A DNA stretch of 64,000 nucleotides. It comes from Histoplasma ohiense. Its lineage: Eukaryota > Ascomycota > Eurotiomycetes > Onygenales > Ajellomycetaceae. The stretch lies in NCBI GenBank assembly GCA_017607445.1, contig JAEVHH010000003.1, positions 3,472,001 through 3,536,000 on the forward strand, given 5' to 3'. The position numbers and the translations under genes are program-made. Below the pieces are notes generated by a model. It searched no databases and was not told where the DNA came from. It worked only from the letters and a program-made list of their open reading frames with translations. Below are positions 11,271 to 22,804 of the stretch, in pieces; position 1 is the first letter of the stretch; every line of letters begins with the position of its first letter.

Positions 11271-12713
11271 TCAGATCCTCACCATCAATACTGGTCCCGT
11301 AACTGAAATCCTTGCACACACCAATACCATGGACCCTACCAACATCGAAAGACCACCAAAAAGTTGTGCATACAGATATTTGCCATCATTCATCTGAATC
11401 AAAGTCCCTGCAATCGGCGATCCCGTTAATGAAGCGAAGCTAACAATGCTTAGAATCATACCGAAACGAATGCCGGTCTTTTTTAGATCAGGAGACATGG
11501 CCGACAAGCATGCAGGAAACAACGATTGAATTCCTGCTGCGAAAAATCCATATAGAATGGAGAATGCATACAGCCCGTTGATATCATGGATCCCTGACCA
11601 GCTGAATAATAGAATACTTGAGAGAAAGGAACACGGGATAAAGGCATTGAATGGGCCCGAATAGTAATCCGACATGAAACTCGGCACCAGCCGGCCGATG
11701 AATCCGACGCCGTTCAGAATTAGCAAAAGATCTATCGACTTTTTTCGTGAAAGGCCGGTGATGTCGCGGCCAAAACTGCTGAGATAGAAAAAAGCAACAT
11801 AGAGACCCCAGAAATTAAGGAACATAGCAATTGCAAACAGAGAGTATTTCCTCTCCTTAAAGGCAGGCCAGTCGAAAAATGGCCCGCTTTTGCGGGGAGG
11901 GAGTCGTTGTCGCAGGAAAATGAAGCAGGGAGTCAACGTGGAAAGACTGAAGAAACCCAAAACTCGCATTGTCCAGGGATATCCGATGCGGGGGAGCAGC
12001 GACTGTACGATTGCGGGGAAAATAATACCCCCAGTTGCAGAGCCAGCAGCACTGATTGCCAGAGCGATTGCTCGCTTGGAAGAGAAATACGTGGGAATTA
12101 ATGCTATTGTAGGGCAGAAGAGCAATCCGCAGCCGATGCCCATGCAGAGTCCTTGGGAAAGGAAAAGTTGCCAATATGTTGTGGCTAGCGAAGTCATGAA
12201 GATCCCCAAAACCAGAAGTATAGCGCCAATCGTCCATACAACCTTGAAATAGCCGGCGTCGGTTGCACGGCCGGAGAAGGTCCCGATGAAGAAGAGAAGG
12301 AAGATTTGAATGCTGCCTACCCAGGATATATCTGATGGCGACCGTTGCAGGGATGTCATGTAGTGTGATTGGAACACACCGAAGCTGTTGAGATAGCCCC
12401 ATGTATTGCACATCACCAAATGGCTCAAACACGTTTGGAACCAGGCATTAAAGCCTCCATCAGGTGGAGGGCCGGGGTCAATTCCAGAGTCTTTTGTCCG
12501 GATAAGCGAAAGCGTCTTTCCTAACACCCCGTCGTTACCGATCGGATTTGCAGCAGTTGGCGTGCGAGATAGACCGGGTGAGGCGCATGTAATTTGGAGT
12601 TCATCGTCGTAATCGCGATTAGAGGAAGCCGATGATGCAATATTGGGATCAGTCCCCTTTTCAAGGTCCGTTGGCGGACTGATCTCAGGCAGAGATTTTT
12701 CCATCGTCTCCAT
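11271..12713 (-). CDS. MFS transporter, monocarboxylate transporter-like (MCT/Mch family)
   Basis: An intron-less 480-residue protein. After an acidic cytosolic N-terminus of about 85 residues comes PPDGGFNAWFQ, the D/E-G-G-x-x-W motif that starts helix 1 of MCT-type carriers. About 12 hydrophobic helices follow, with the RAIALAISAAGSATGG stretch typical of helix 5 in fungal MCT-like proteins and a long loop between helices 6 and 7 (RLPPRKSGPFFDW). Fungal members sit in the plasma membrane and include riboflavin and monocarboxylate carriers; many are orphan, so the substrate here is unknown. A second in-frame ATG three codons downstream is an alternative start. The gene lies alone, 2.7 kb from the FAD monooxygenase, and co-regulation cannot be judged from sequence. 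Confidence 0.88.
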   Translation of the reverse strand: METMEKSLPEISPPTDLEKGTDPNIASSASSNRDYDDELQITCASPGLSRTPTAANPIGNDGVLGKTLSLIRTKDSGIDPGPPPDGGFNAWFQTCLSHLVMCNTWGYLNSFGVFQSHYMTSLQRSPSDISWVGSIQIFLLFFIGTFSGRATDAGYFKVVWTIGAILLVLGIFMTSLATTYWQLFLSQGLCMGIGCGLLFCPTIALIPTYFSSKRAIALAISAAGSATGGIIFPAIVQSLLPRIGYPWTMRVLGFFSLSTLTPCFIFLRQRLPPRKSGPFFDWPAFKERKYSLFAIAMFLNFWGLYVAFFYLSSFGRDITGLSRKKSIDLLLILNGVGFIGRLVPSFMSDYYSGPFNAFIPCSFLSSILLFSWSGIHDINGLYAFSILYGFFAAGIQSLFPACLSAMSPDLKKTGIRFGMILSIVSFASLTGSPIAGTLIQMNDGKYLYAQLFGGLSMLVGSMVLVCARISVTGPVLMVRI

Positions 12714-14226
12714 ATTTCACCTGGGGATTTCACGACTGGTTTTGTATGGCTTCGTATTCATCGATCTCGGTCTGCACTGGAAATTTTGTCCGGGAGTTAA
12801 ACCATTGGGATAAAAAGATTCTTCCTGAATAGATAAACCCGGATGCTTTTTCAAAACCAACAAGGGCGGCTCGGAGGCAAATTAATATACTGTCGGATCC
12901 TAGTATATTAGCCTGATATTTGTACCTCTTCTCTTGAAGATAGCGATATTGATTCGGAGAAACTCTTCTTCCTCTTCTTCCTCTTCTTCCTCTTCTTCTT
13001 CGTCTCCTCCTCCTTCTCGGTCTTGTTCTTGCGGTATTAGACTAATATTATAATAATTGGAGATTGTGCTGGAATCTGTGGCTCGATTAGCGGACATTCC
13101 CTTTTAAATTTGACCAAGAAGGTAAAAACAATGCTCTCGTGGATATGGAAACAGAAGAGGGAAGCATACCTAATGCAGGTTATCTATCGACAAAGAGAAC
13201 GAAAGGGTCCACCAGAATATTCCAAAACAAGAGTTGCTGAGATGGAAAATGCAAGGACGAAAAGACGCTCTCTGGTGGATCGTTGATGGGAATTATGTAT
13301 CCAAAAAATGGGAAAAGAAGACTCCCAGGGGGTGGAATCGTCTTAATTATTGCACTCTGGGAAAATGAAGATAGCATCAAAATAAAAATAGAGGTGGAAT
13401 ATCTCGAGTTGCTGTTTATGCCCGTGTCTTGTCCGAAGAATACTTCTAATACTACGGAGTAGTATTCAACAAGGGAAGACGAAGTTATAGCAGCTTGGAA
13501 GTAGAGGGAACCTTGACTGCTTTCCTCACAGATCCAGCGAGGCAACAAAGTCTCCCAGGGGAGCAGGAAAGAACGATCGTTTGAAAGAGTGGATGCAGAA
13601 TATCGAGGGATGCTCCCTAAAAAATATATAGACCTGAATGGAAATTGGAAAGCGAACAAAATGCCACATTTTCTCTGTGGCAAGGGTGGGGCCCCTGTAA
13701 AATTGGACCTTTACTACTAGGTTAAAGTGAGAATTTCCCCAATTAACACAGTATTAGGTTCACAATTTTATGCCTTGAAATCTAGCAGTGTCCATACCTT
13801 TTTCATACAGAAGCTACCCCGCAAGCCCCCATCGAGGGCAACATGAGATAAATAAATCCATTCTCGCGCCGGGAATGTTGCAACGAACGAATGGCACAAG
13901 ACCCTTCATTCTCTCCCTGCTCCTGCATGCTCCTCCTGCACACTCCGGCTCGGGGAATTTTTGGCCTATTGTCCATGCGACGAAAACGCGGGGTCATGTC
14001 GGCTGTAGGGCGCAAACAAGCGCCCTTCTCCCCACGCTGTTGTCGCTAGTTTCCAGTATAACGAGGTGCCCGCCGAGTTACTGCATCGGTCAAATGTTTT
14101 TAGAAACAGTTCTTAGTTCGAGCAGGGGCAACGAACTAATATTCGATTAGATCGTATGATGAGTCAAGGTGCGCTCTGGGCCCCGCCTGAAGTCTGGAGC
14201 AAATAGCCTGGCCTCGCCTCTGTCCG
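12714..14226. other. Gene-poor spacer with microsatellite
   Basis: 5' side of the MFS gene. It includes a TTCCTCTTC-type repeat at 12964-13005 and a TACGGAGTA motif at 13455. A 167-codon frame at 13180-13683 has no family signature and I do not accept it. Confidence 0.4.
12964..13005. repeat. (TTCCTC/TTC)n imperfect microsatellite
   Basis: Pyrimidine-rich short tandem repeat built of TTC and CTC units on the plus strand. Confidence 0.8.
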
Positions 14227-14850
14227 TCAGGATTGAAGGATGGATACTCGGATCGTCTTCTGGTCATAGCCAGCTTCCATTTCGAAGTCTTCGATCGCCT
14301 ATTTCAGAAACAATGAGCTCCTCCACTCATCCCAAACAAGCTAATTGATCCGACAGTGCTTTGGACTCACTTTTCCAAGAACCCTTCCATTCGCAGAGGG
14401 GGAAGCTTTTCCAGAGAGTCAATCTTGCTGTAGATATGCGTTGAGACCTGGACACCAGCTTCGCAAACACAAGCAGTCAATCAATCGTCTCATTCCTGCT
14501 CATTCCGGGCTTGCAGAGTAGATGTTGCATCTAAGTCGAAAAGAATGCCAGGTTGCCGAATTGAGCGCGCGTTGCCCAGCGCCAAATGCCAAGAGAATGT
14601 GACTTGTTTACAAACTTGAATTCTTCGACGCTGTTGCCGCATGCAGGATACCTAGGGGATATATTTGCAAGGTTCTCCCAATTGATAGCTGAGAGTCGCT
14701 GGGGACCTAACCGTGATGCTTACTCGAAATGACGGGCTTGATATGTAGTTTATCTCCGTCCAGTAGATCAGGAAGATTCCCCAGAGAATCCCCCGCTCAC
14801 AACCAAAACCAACCAAGCATTGAAAGTGTCCAGTATAAACCCTCTGTAGA
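14227..14850 (-). pseudogene. Decayed or unresolved multi-exon gene, unidentified
   Basis: Several minus-strand stretches look coding: a hydrophobic one at about 14725-14800 (GILWGIFLIYWTEINY) followed by a good GTAAGC donor; one at 14540-14640 (SVEEFKFVNKSHSLGIWRW) that runs into a stop after LAFFST, while the neighbouring frame reads on as FDLDATSTLQARNEQE; one at 14371-14460 (VSTHIYSKIDSLEKLPPL) followed by a GTGAGT donor; and a last one ending at 14227 (AIEDFEMEAGYDQKTIR). The splice phases do not join all four cleanly and at least one frameshift seems needed. Either it is a pseudogene or I have misplaced an intron. No family recognised. Confidence 0.35.
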
Positions 14851-14999
14851 ATAACGTAACTGCCCTGTTGCTAAGACATCGTACTAGTTGAACAAAATAT
14901 CTGATCTTCCAGCAAGAACAACTGGTTGAATTTCGCCAAATCCACAGTTCGATAGACTTTGAGCAAGCATTGAATAATTACAATGCAGCTCAAAGTCTC

Positions 15000-15000
<1 letters not shown>

Positions 15001-15052
<52 letters not shown>

Positions 15053-15071
15053 AACACACACACACACACAG
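15001..15071. repeat. 50-nt poly(A) followed by (CA)n
   Basis: Fifty uninterrupted A residues at 15001-15050, then CCAA and about eight CA units. The length is exceptional for this window. It could be a retroposed tail in plus orientation or a slipped homopolymer. Confidence 0.95.
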
Positions 15072-15455
15072 TCAAGACTAGATCAATCGTCGACGGTATG
15101 GGCATTAGTAATGAAGATTTAGCAAATTGGGCCTCAACCTTTTATTCATAATCAACTGTTGTTAATATCTATTTTATAGGGATATATTATTCAAGGTAGT
15201 CGTCTGTGACGCCATTCAAGTACGCTGGTGCGACAAAAGAAAAGAAAATATACGGCCCTCTTTCGTGCCTCCTTTCTCTATCTCTCTGATTGTTGATTTG
15301 AAACTCTTAAACGAGGCTCTGAGACAAACCACAAACCACGGAGGCTCGTTACGAAACGTACTAGTAAAAACCAATCAGCAAAGCGATGAGGAATGCATCG
15401 GCCCGCAGAGAAAATAAAGAAGCAAAAGGAATACGATGGAGAATGAGAATCCAAA
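15072..15455. other. Spacer 3' of the FAD monooxygenase
   Basis: No coding signal seen; probably contains the 3' UTR of the minus-strand monooxygenase. Confidence 0.4.
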
Positions 15456-17744
15456 TCATCGTATCCTCAATATGCGTTCCCAAGCAGACTTAAGCGACCC
15501 AGCTGATACTCCCAACTGCGCCGGCAGCTGAGGAAAGAAATTCTGCACCACGAGCCCACTAAATGCAACAGCAATCAATGAGAGCAAAAGCTTTGCTGCC
15601 TTTCGTTTCTCCTGGACAGACTTCTGGGATTCCCACTGCAGACCCCCCGCCCCAAGCACATTAGTTAGTTGCATTTACTTACTTACAGTGCATTCCGCGT
15701 TCCGCAGGCTAGACGTACCTCTATGTTCCAGTCTGACCAAATGGGAAAGAGGCTCCTGTACCACATATACGCTTGCGACCACGGATACATTGTTGGATTC
15801 CATTTGTTGCCTTGGATATACCACTAGAAGGAAATGGGGGAAGTTAGCCCACTGTTAGGGCCGCTATATTTCTGGACATGTGAAGCAAAGAGAGGAGACA
15901 AGAAATAGATACAATGAGAGGGAGAAAAGCTAGCGTAACATACGGACTGGCAACCCCCAGCATTGAAAACGGTCTCCTCTAAGGCAGCCTGAACCTCACG
16001 GGTGTACAAATCTTCCGCCTCCTGCTTGAGCTCGACGGTTGCTGCTTTTCCGGCGATTACTGGCTTCAGTATGCGAAGCGAGTAATTTATGGCACTGCGG
16101 GAGTTTTAATTTTAACTTTTGATTTTCACTCCAGCTAGCAAAACTGCCCTTGAGAATCACTCTGTTCTTCCAGGGGGTACATTTCGCTAATGAAAGCCAA
16201 CGATGAATAAGAGTACTCACTTTTCTGATGCAATGATCGCGGATGTGTGTCCCGTCGCCGAATTGGGGCCTAGTAACATGAAGAAGTTGGGAAACCCGCT
16301 GATAGCACAACTGTTGTAAGCGGTTGGTCCCGGATATTTGGACCAGTGTTCCTTAACACTCAGCCCATTTCGCCCAAAAATATCCATGCCATGGAAGAAT
16401 TCGCTGGTCTGGAAACCGGTGGCCAAGACGATAACGTCGGCTGCTATGAAGCCCTTGTCGGTTTTTATGCCTTCGCTAACAATCTCCAGCGGTTTGCCAT
16501 TGGTTAATGTAATATTTTCTGCGTTTAAGGACTTGAGATATCCACTACTATCAAAAATTCGACGCTGGAAAGAAAAGGGGATGATGTTAGCTCCTACTTT
16601 CTGAGGTGGGAGGCCCTCAGAGAAAAGCGCATAATCCATTTTCAACACAAACTAACCTTGCACCCGATTTCGAAGTCAGGGATAAGGAGATCGTGGTATT
16701 TTTCCGGGGACTTTTTCCGTATGTATTTTTCTGCCATCACGCGCCTTCGCTGTCGTAGTTCCATACCCTTCTTGGTCATTCGAAACGCAGGCCAGCTACG
16801 CTCGGCTAGCAAGAAGATCAGAAACCTATGCACTCGCATTGTGAGTGGAATATACCGGAATATCCACTTCATCCATGATGAATAGCGGGGGTTGATGGTT
16901 GGGACAATCCAGTGCTTTGATCTGACAATCTGAGTAAGGTGCTTCACCTCAGGCAAAATCGAGGGGACGATTTGTGCGGCCGTGCCTGGGATAATTACGC
17001 ATTCCCTATTAGCTGCCCGGGAATTTTAGAACGTATCTTTTATCTACTCACAGCCATTACCAAGAACAACCACATTCTTGTCCTTTAGGTCTAGAGAAGA
17101 ATCCCACTCAGCTGAGTGCATTATACGACCTTTGAACTTGGCGCTGCCAGGAATATCACATTTGCGAGGCACAACAAGCTGCCCGGCAGCGCTGAAGAGT
17201 ATCTGGCATTTGTGGGAATACTCTTCTCCCGTCTTCCGGTCTCGGAGATATACCGTCCATAGGCTCGATCCATCATCCCATTCACAGCGGTAGGCCTCAG
17301 TCGAGAAGGCAATTTTGTCCCGTAGGCAGTATTTGTCTCGGACACGGTCATGGTATGCTTTAATTTCTCCACCTGAGGACAAAAACCTTCCCCAATTGGG
17401 ATCCAATTCAAAGGAGAAGCTGTATAGCCCGGTCGGGATATCGCATGCAATGCCTGGACTAACAGTTAGCCCCCGCGGTTTTTTTCTTTTTCTTTTTCTT
17501 GGTGAGGGAGGAAAGAGGGGAGCTTTTTGTGGCAGATAATGATATATGACTCCGACATACCAGGATATCGGTTTGTCCACCATGTCCCACCGCTGTCTGG
17601 ATGGCGCTCAAAAAATCGGATATCGTCGAAGTTGTGCCAGCGCTTCAGCGTCGCGCCCAGGCCTATCCCTGAGAATCCAGCGCCAATACAGGCAACTCGA
17701 GTGTATGATGGGCGATCTTCATAGCCGGGTTTGTGTGTTGACAT
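15456..17744 (-). CDS. FAD-dependent Baeyer-Villiger-type monooxygenase
   Basis: Seven exons: 17561-17744, 17052-17453, 16657-16985, 16221-16564, 15944-16094, 15719-15823, 15456-15635; 564 aa. Class B flavoprotein monooxygenases use NADPH and O2 to insert oxygen beside a carbonyl or onto N or S atoms. Visible motifs: FAD-binding GAGFSG at residues 21-26, the Baeyer-Villiger fingerprint FKGRIMHSAEWD (FxGxxxHxxxW) at about 168-179, the NADPH-side GNGCTA at about 193-198, and an ATGFQTSEF box late in exon 4. The C-terminus has a hydrophobic stretch (LLLSLIAVAFSGLVVQNFF) that may anchor it to a membrane. All seven exons keep phase with GT-AG borders. Substrate unknown; no polyketide or peptide synthase is nearby, so a role in a pathway cluster is not supported. 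The acetyltransferase gene is divergent from it. Confidence 0.88.
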
Positions 17745-18391
17745 CGTGCTCGTGTTTCTCTGCTACATAGATCTCAGTGGAGGGTTTTGTGAATGTCTAG
17801 GTTACCTTGACTGAGGTGGCAGAGACATTTTCCTAGAAGGATAAGCCAGAAGCCAACTTCAAACCAAGTCGTAACGGAGTTAGCTTCTTTAAGGCACAAA
17901 GCAGGCGCATACCCCTGGAAGCCAGTGGGCAGTTCATTTTGTGGAATTAGCTCCTGAACGGCTTTTGCTAGGTTCTGCAGCCAAATCTGCCGGGAATTAT
18001 TAGTTAACTAACATAACCAGCTCGTTATCCACCTCCCAAGCTTCCAAGGATTTGACAACGAGTAAACGTGGTGGATGGGACTAAATATAATTTCTTCTGG
18101 GCAGTTTTTGTCCCATCCTCCTCCTCGAATCCCAGAGACAAAATAAATGATCAGTCGAGGCTTGTTGAACTTGCAAACTTGAAGCCAACCCAACCACGCC
18201 TTGATGACTAACTTATGGCTAGATGGAATTTAGTCCTGGTCAGCCACTTCCCTATTCTTGACATTAATAACCCGTCCTTGTGTCACTCGAATATGAAAAG
18301 ATCTTCAATACCCCATCCTACAGATCTGCTGTTGTAGATCAGGATGTGAAATAAACTCTTGACTAACTAGTCACTAACCTAAATACACGCC
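17745..18391. other. Divergent intergenic region
   Basis: Shared 5' region of the minus-strand monooxygenase and the plus-strand GNAT gene. I see no defined regulatory site. Confidence 0.4.
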
Positions 18392-19066
18392 ATGTCCGCT
18401 GCAAGTCCACTATTTGCGATACGCCCCGTCCGCTCTAAAGAAGATCTCTCCGCGGCCATCGCGCTCATTAAAACTTACACAGGGGGCCTGGGCATTGATC
18501 TCTCCTATCAAGACTTCGAAGCTGAAATGGCCTGTATGCCGGGCAGTTACGCACCGCCGTTCGGAGAGTTTCTCATCGCCGTAGCAAATCAGCAAGAGAA
18601 AGAATCATCCCAAACCCCGGATGTCACTCCGCAAACGCTAGGGTGCATAGCTCTTCGCGAACTCCATCTACAAGGGCATGGAGATATTCATGGGCGTGTA
18701 CCCGTACAACCGTCGGTACAAGAGGGGAAAGCCGCCCGTGTCACCTCCCAGTTGCACGCTGGACCTGTCGGCGAAGCCGACGACGGTAAGGCTCCCGGGC
18801 CTACAACTCGTAAACCCGACACCAAATATTGCGAGCTGAAGCGGCTCTACGTCACGCCAGCGGCGCGAGGATTGGGCGTTGGCAAGGCGCTGGTAAACTC
18901 CATGCTTACCGTTGCACATCGGATCGGATATGAAGAAGTAAGACTTGATACGTTGTCTGAGATGCGAGAGGCGATTGCTCTGTATAAAGGCTTGGGGTTT
19001 GGGGCTGTAGAGAAGTATTATGAAAGAGCGATTGAGGGGACGGTGTTTTTGGGGTTGAAGCTCTAG
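18392..19066 (+). CDS. GNAT-family N-acetyltransferase
   Basis: A single-exon 224-residue protein of the Gcn5-related acetyltransferase fold, which transfers acetyl from acetyl-CoA to an amine. Residues about 8-12 (IRPVR) form the first strand; CELKRLYVTP and RGLGVGKALV (residues about 155-167) are strand 4 and the acetyl-CoA pyrophosphate loop (R/Q-x-x-G-x-G/A). LYKGLGF near 197 is the usual Y-x-x-x-GF box. A low-complexity insertion (residues about 68-140, Gln/Pro/Gly-rich) separates the two halves and makes this longer than the 150-180 residue norm. Substrate cannot be told. A plausible AAATACACGCC precedes the ATG. Confidence 0.85.
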   Translation: MSAASPLFAIRPVRSKEDLSAAIALIKTYTGGLGIDLSYQDFEAEMACMPGSYAPPFGEFLIAVANQQEKESSQTPDVTPQTLGCIALRELHLQGHGDIHGRVPVQPSVQEGKAARVTSQLHAGPVGEADDGKAPGPTTRKPDTKYCELKRLYVTPAARGLGVGKALVNSMLTVAHRIGYEEVRLDTLSEMREAIALYKGLGFGAVEKYYERAIEGTVFLGLKL

Positions 19067-19895
19067 CAATAGGGAGCGAGTAAAGGGGAATGGGATGGAT
19101 TGTAAAATTTAAGACACGCTTCGAAATACGCTGCTTTGCATTGGTGATTTTTATTCCTTTGATATTGATTCGATTCGATTGAATTTTTTTTTTTCTTTCT
19201 TTCTTTCTTTTTTTCGTTATTTATTAGACATCTGTGGTAATAGTTGTATACCATCTCTGCATAGATTTTAGGACAAACGACCCTTACATTTGGCCTCGTT
19301 TTTAAACAAGGTTTATATCAAAGTGCCACTGCCACTTTTCCCTCGTATTAACTTATTTTGCTTTCTCATTTCCATCCGTGCGGCCATGGTTATTATGATA
19401 TATGTACCTATGTACAGTAATCAAATGTTTTTGAGTAATAAAATGTTTGACAAGCGGCGGGTCACCTAGTGGTACACAAAAAGTGCATGAGCATTCAATT
19501 CAATCCAAAACAAGACGGTATTTTTTGAAACTGGGGATTTATTCGCCATTTAGTGAAAGCTTGATGCCCACGGGGGTGTGTAGGGTAGGTAGAAAAGTCA
19601 TGAATGCATCGGATTAAGCGAATCCGGACTGCAACAATGGCATCTGCCAATAGAATTGTTGGCGCTACGAAATGGAACGGAAATATTGGAGAGGTTTAAC
19701 GCATAGATAGCCGTATATAGTGTAGATATTGAGATGAATGTAACTCCCTGCACTGACCGTGTAAATGGCCAAATAAAAACACAGAGGGATGGAACGGGAC
19801 GGCGGTCTTGGCCTATATGTGCAATTAGAGGAAAAGCTCAAGCTCGAAGTTTGTGGGTCGCGCTTGAAACACTGCGGCTATCCTGTTTTAACCCG
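19067..19895. other. Convergent 3' region
   Basis: Lies between the 3' ends of the GNAT gene (+) and the trehalose phosphatase gene (-). Pyrimidine-rich (TTTC)n at 19185-19215; no gene seen. Confidence 0.45.
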
Positions 19896-22804
19896 CTAGG
19901 AGCTTGTTTTGCTGTTCAACAAAGCAATCGTAGCGATAACATCGGCTGGTTCCAGTAAATGCCAATTTGCAAGCGTCTGCTTCGAGCTGGCACCTACAGT
20001 GACCGAGAAAACCCGATCTCGCGGAAGGCTACTGTTTGCGAGAGCGCGGAACATATCTGTCAAATACATAAATTAGTATGTTTCACAATGTGGTGGTTTT
20101 TAGGCGACTGGGCAGCAGGAATGAAGCACCTTCATCAGTAAAATCGTCACCCAAACACAAAACGAAATCTGGATCCTGGCCTAGACCATGTTTATACTCT
20201 TCTACTAGACGAGTGGCAATGGATCCTTTGTTGATAAATGTCGGCCGGACCTCTAGATTTGCTTTGCCTGATAGGACCTCGACCGGCCAGCGTTTCAAAA
20301 CAGTATTTTCAAGGTGTTTCCTGCATTCTGTAGCTTGAAAAGTACCGTATTCTGGATCAGCTCGGCGATAGTGCCAAGTTAAAGCGACCCTCTTTCTCTC
20401 GATGAAAGAGCCTTGTGTGCGCTCGGTGTAGTGCTGAAAAATTTCCAGAACTTCCTTCTGCCAACCCATGTTGGATTTCTCAGTCAGGTTCTCCCAATCG
20501 TCATTTCGAGGATGGCGGATGAAACACCCATGTTCAGCGCTCAAACCAAGTTCGGAGATATGGCCCATCCACTCATCGAGGAAGGCCTGGTCCCGACCGC
20601 TAATGATCCACACAGAATTCTTTGGGTCGGCAGCAAGGGTTTTGATGGTACGTAGTACACGATCCGAAGGGATTGCAGCCTGAGGGTCCTTGACGATAGG
20701 CGTCAAGGTGCCATCGTAGTCAAACATAAATAAACGTCCACGAGATTTTCGATATTGCGAGAGGAGTCTATTTTTATCAAGGGCAGGGGTGGCGATAGAC
20801 TGATCGAATGAGGAAAGATTGGTTAGGAGGCGTTTGAGGTATTTGTCGGACCATGAGGTGATTGTGTGCGTTGTGACGTATTTATAGAGTTGGCTGTGTT
20901 GAGCTTCTCTTTCCTTCGGTGTCATCAACAGTGCTTGGTTAATGACGTCGGCAACACCTCCCAGATCCCAAGGGTTAATGTGGATAGCACTGCTTAAGCT
21001 GCCTGCTGTACCAGAGAATTCAGAAAGGATTAATGGACCGTGATTTTCGTGCTGGCACACAACGTATTCTAGGCTGGTTGTGTTCATGCCGTCACGAACG
21101 CTGGTGATAAGTCCAATGTCTGCAGCTCGTAAAAGGGCAAAGTATTCCTGCGGGACGAGATACCGGGAATAATGTTGAACAGGGGAGAAGCTCAGTGACC
21201 CGAATCTCCCGTTGATAGTGGAAACGAGATGTGACATTTGACTTGAAATCTTTGCTTCGGATTCCTCCTTCTCCTCTTCCACACTTGTCGGGTTTGTTAC
21301 TTGTATCAGAACAACCTTGTTGCGCCACTGAGGATACCGCTCAAGAAATGTTTCAAAGGCCATCAGCTTTTGCGTCACCCCGCGTACAGAATCTAGTCGG
21401 TCTCTTCCGATAATGATTCTTTTTCCGTGGTATTGTTTTCTGATGCTGTTAACAATTTCACCAATACCTGGTTCTTCATAGGCAAGCTTCCGCACCGCAT
21501 CTACGTCAATTCCGATGGGAAAAACATCAACGGCAACATGAGCTCCATACGCATCAATGCCCGCATAATTTGAATCAAACCCCAAGATTCTCGTGCAGCA
21601 AGAAGCAAAGTGACGGGAATATGAAAATGTCTGGAAACCTATCATATTTGCGCCAAGAACGCCAGTGAGAATATCTTTCCGTTTGGAAAGACATCTTATG
21701 AACTCGCTGCTCGGGAAGGGTGCGTGAAGGAAGAAGCCGATGTAGATGTTGGGAACCATTTGGCGTATAATGCCTGGGAGAAGAAACAAATGATAGTCGT
21801 GAATCCACACTATATCGCCTGGGGTGTAGGTCTCCAAAATGCGATCCGCGAAAAGTTTGTTGAGTCTCACGTAGTCTGCCCACCATTTCCGTTCAGACCA
21901 ACCATCAGTCGAGCTGCGTTGTTTATAATGGAGAACAGGATATAGTTCTCTCTCAGGGTAACGCCTCCATCTTCCCTGGTCCTTGAGATATAGGTTTTGA
22001 TCTGGATATTCTTGTTCGTCGGTTAACCAAATTGGGAGCACCCTTCCAAATCTGCTGTTGCGGAGTTGGGCTTCAAGGTGAATGCGATCCTGTTGTGTGA
22101 CACATATTCCATCTTGAAATGAATAACTGGGCTTTTCGGAGGGGTCAATTGGGACAGGAGCGGACGCTTTATTCAGAGAGGTAGGGACAGTACCAGCGGG
22201 CAGCGACTGTCCCGGGGAAGTCGCATTCCCACTCTCTGGGGTGTGGATTTGCTCGATTTCGCCCGTCCACCCCACCATGATATGATTCCATGACGTTTTT
22301 GACGAGGCAAGGTAAGAGAACGAATCAAACAAGGCGGAGGTTCCCGGTCGGTGCTTAAGTTCCTGAATTGGAGAGTAAGCTAGAGAACAAACAAATGAAA
22401 CAAGTGTGCTGGCATAGGACGCCGCATACCCAGTCACGGCCAGGTCGTATTCTGAGCTTGTACGGGATGCAAAATGCAGCACTGATGATTCTTCCCGTCA
22501 AATGTAGCCCCGGATGCCCCTCTTGGGGTTCTATTGACGGCGCAGCGGGTTTTGAAGAACGAACAAGGCTCAAACGACGTAGGAGGTCTGCCCCGGATTT
22601 GACTCCTTTAGCAGCCTCTGTTGGGCTCCCAGGAAATTTTGTTAGTGTCCCATGTTGTATATTAACCACAAGCTCGGCATCGTTATTTCCAACGCTTCTC
22701 AGAAAATGGTCCGCGTCCGTTGTTTTGGAGCTCATCTCGGGAGCAATCGATTCAGGGTTGCCAGAAGCTGTTCCGCTGGGAGTCCCAACATCATTGGACG
22801 CCAT
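19896..22804 (-). CDS. TPS2: Trehalose-6-phosphate phosphatase (Tps2/OrlA type)
   Basis: Three exons: 22430-22804, 20130-22362, 19896-20056; 922 aa. It removes phosphate from trehalose 6-phosphate, the second step of trehalose synthesis in the cytosolic synthase/phosphatase complex. An N-terminal tail of about 105 residues leads into LTGRIISAAFCIPYKL, then a GT20 synthase-like domain (HAPFPSSEFIRCLSKR, RLDSVRGV, SVRDGMNTTSLEY, ALLMTPKERE). In Tps2 this domain is usually catalytically silent and structural. The phosphatase domain of the HAD superfamily starts with FMFDYDGTLTPI (nucleophile Asp at about 673), has IISGRD and ends with LCLGDDFTDED around 863. The last intron falls in this last motif; if it is kept, the frame adds GASFLLP and stops, deleting the final 54 residues. 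Exon 3 restores the conserved DEDMF, VGASSKQT and WHLLEP ending. Confidence 0.93.

Noticed and set aside
13180..13683. 167-codon minus-strand frame
   Set aside because: Ser/Phe-rich composition from pyrimidine-rich DNA; no domain recognised and no conserved neighbour arrangement.
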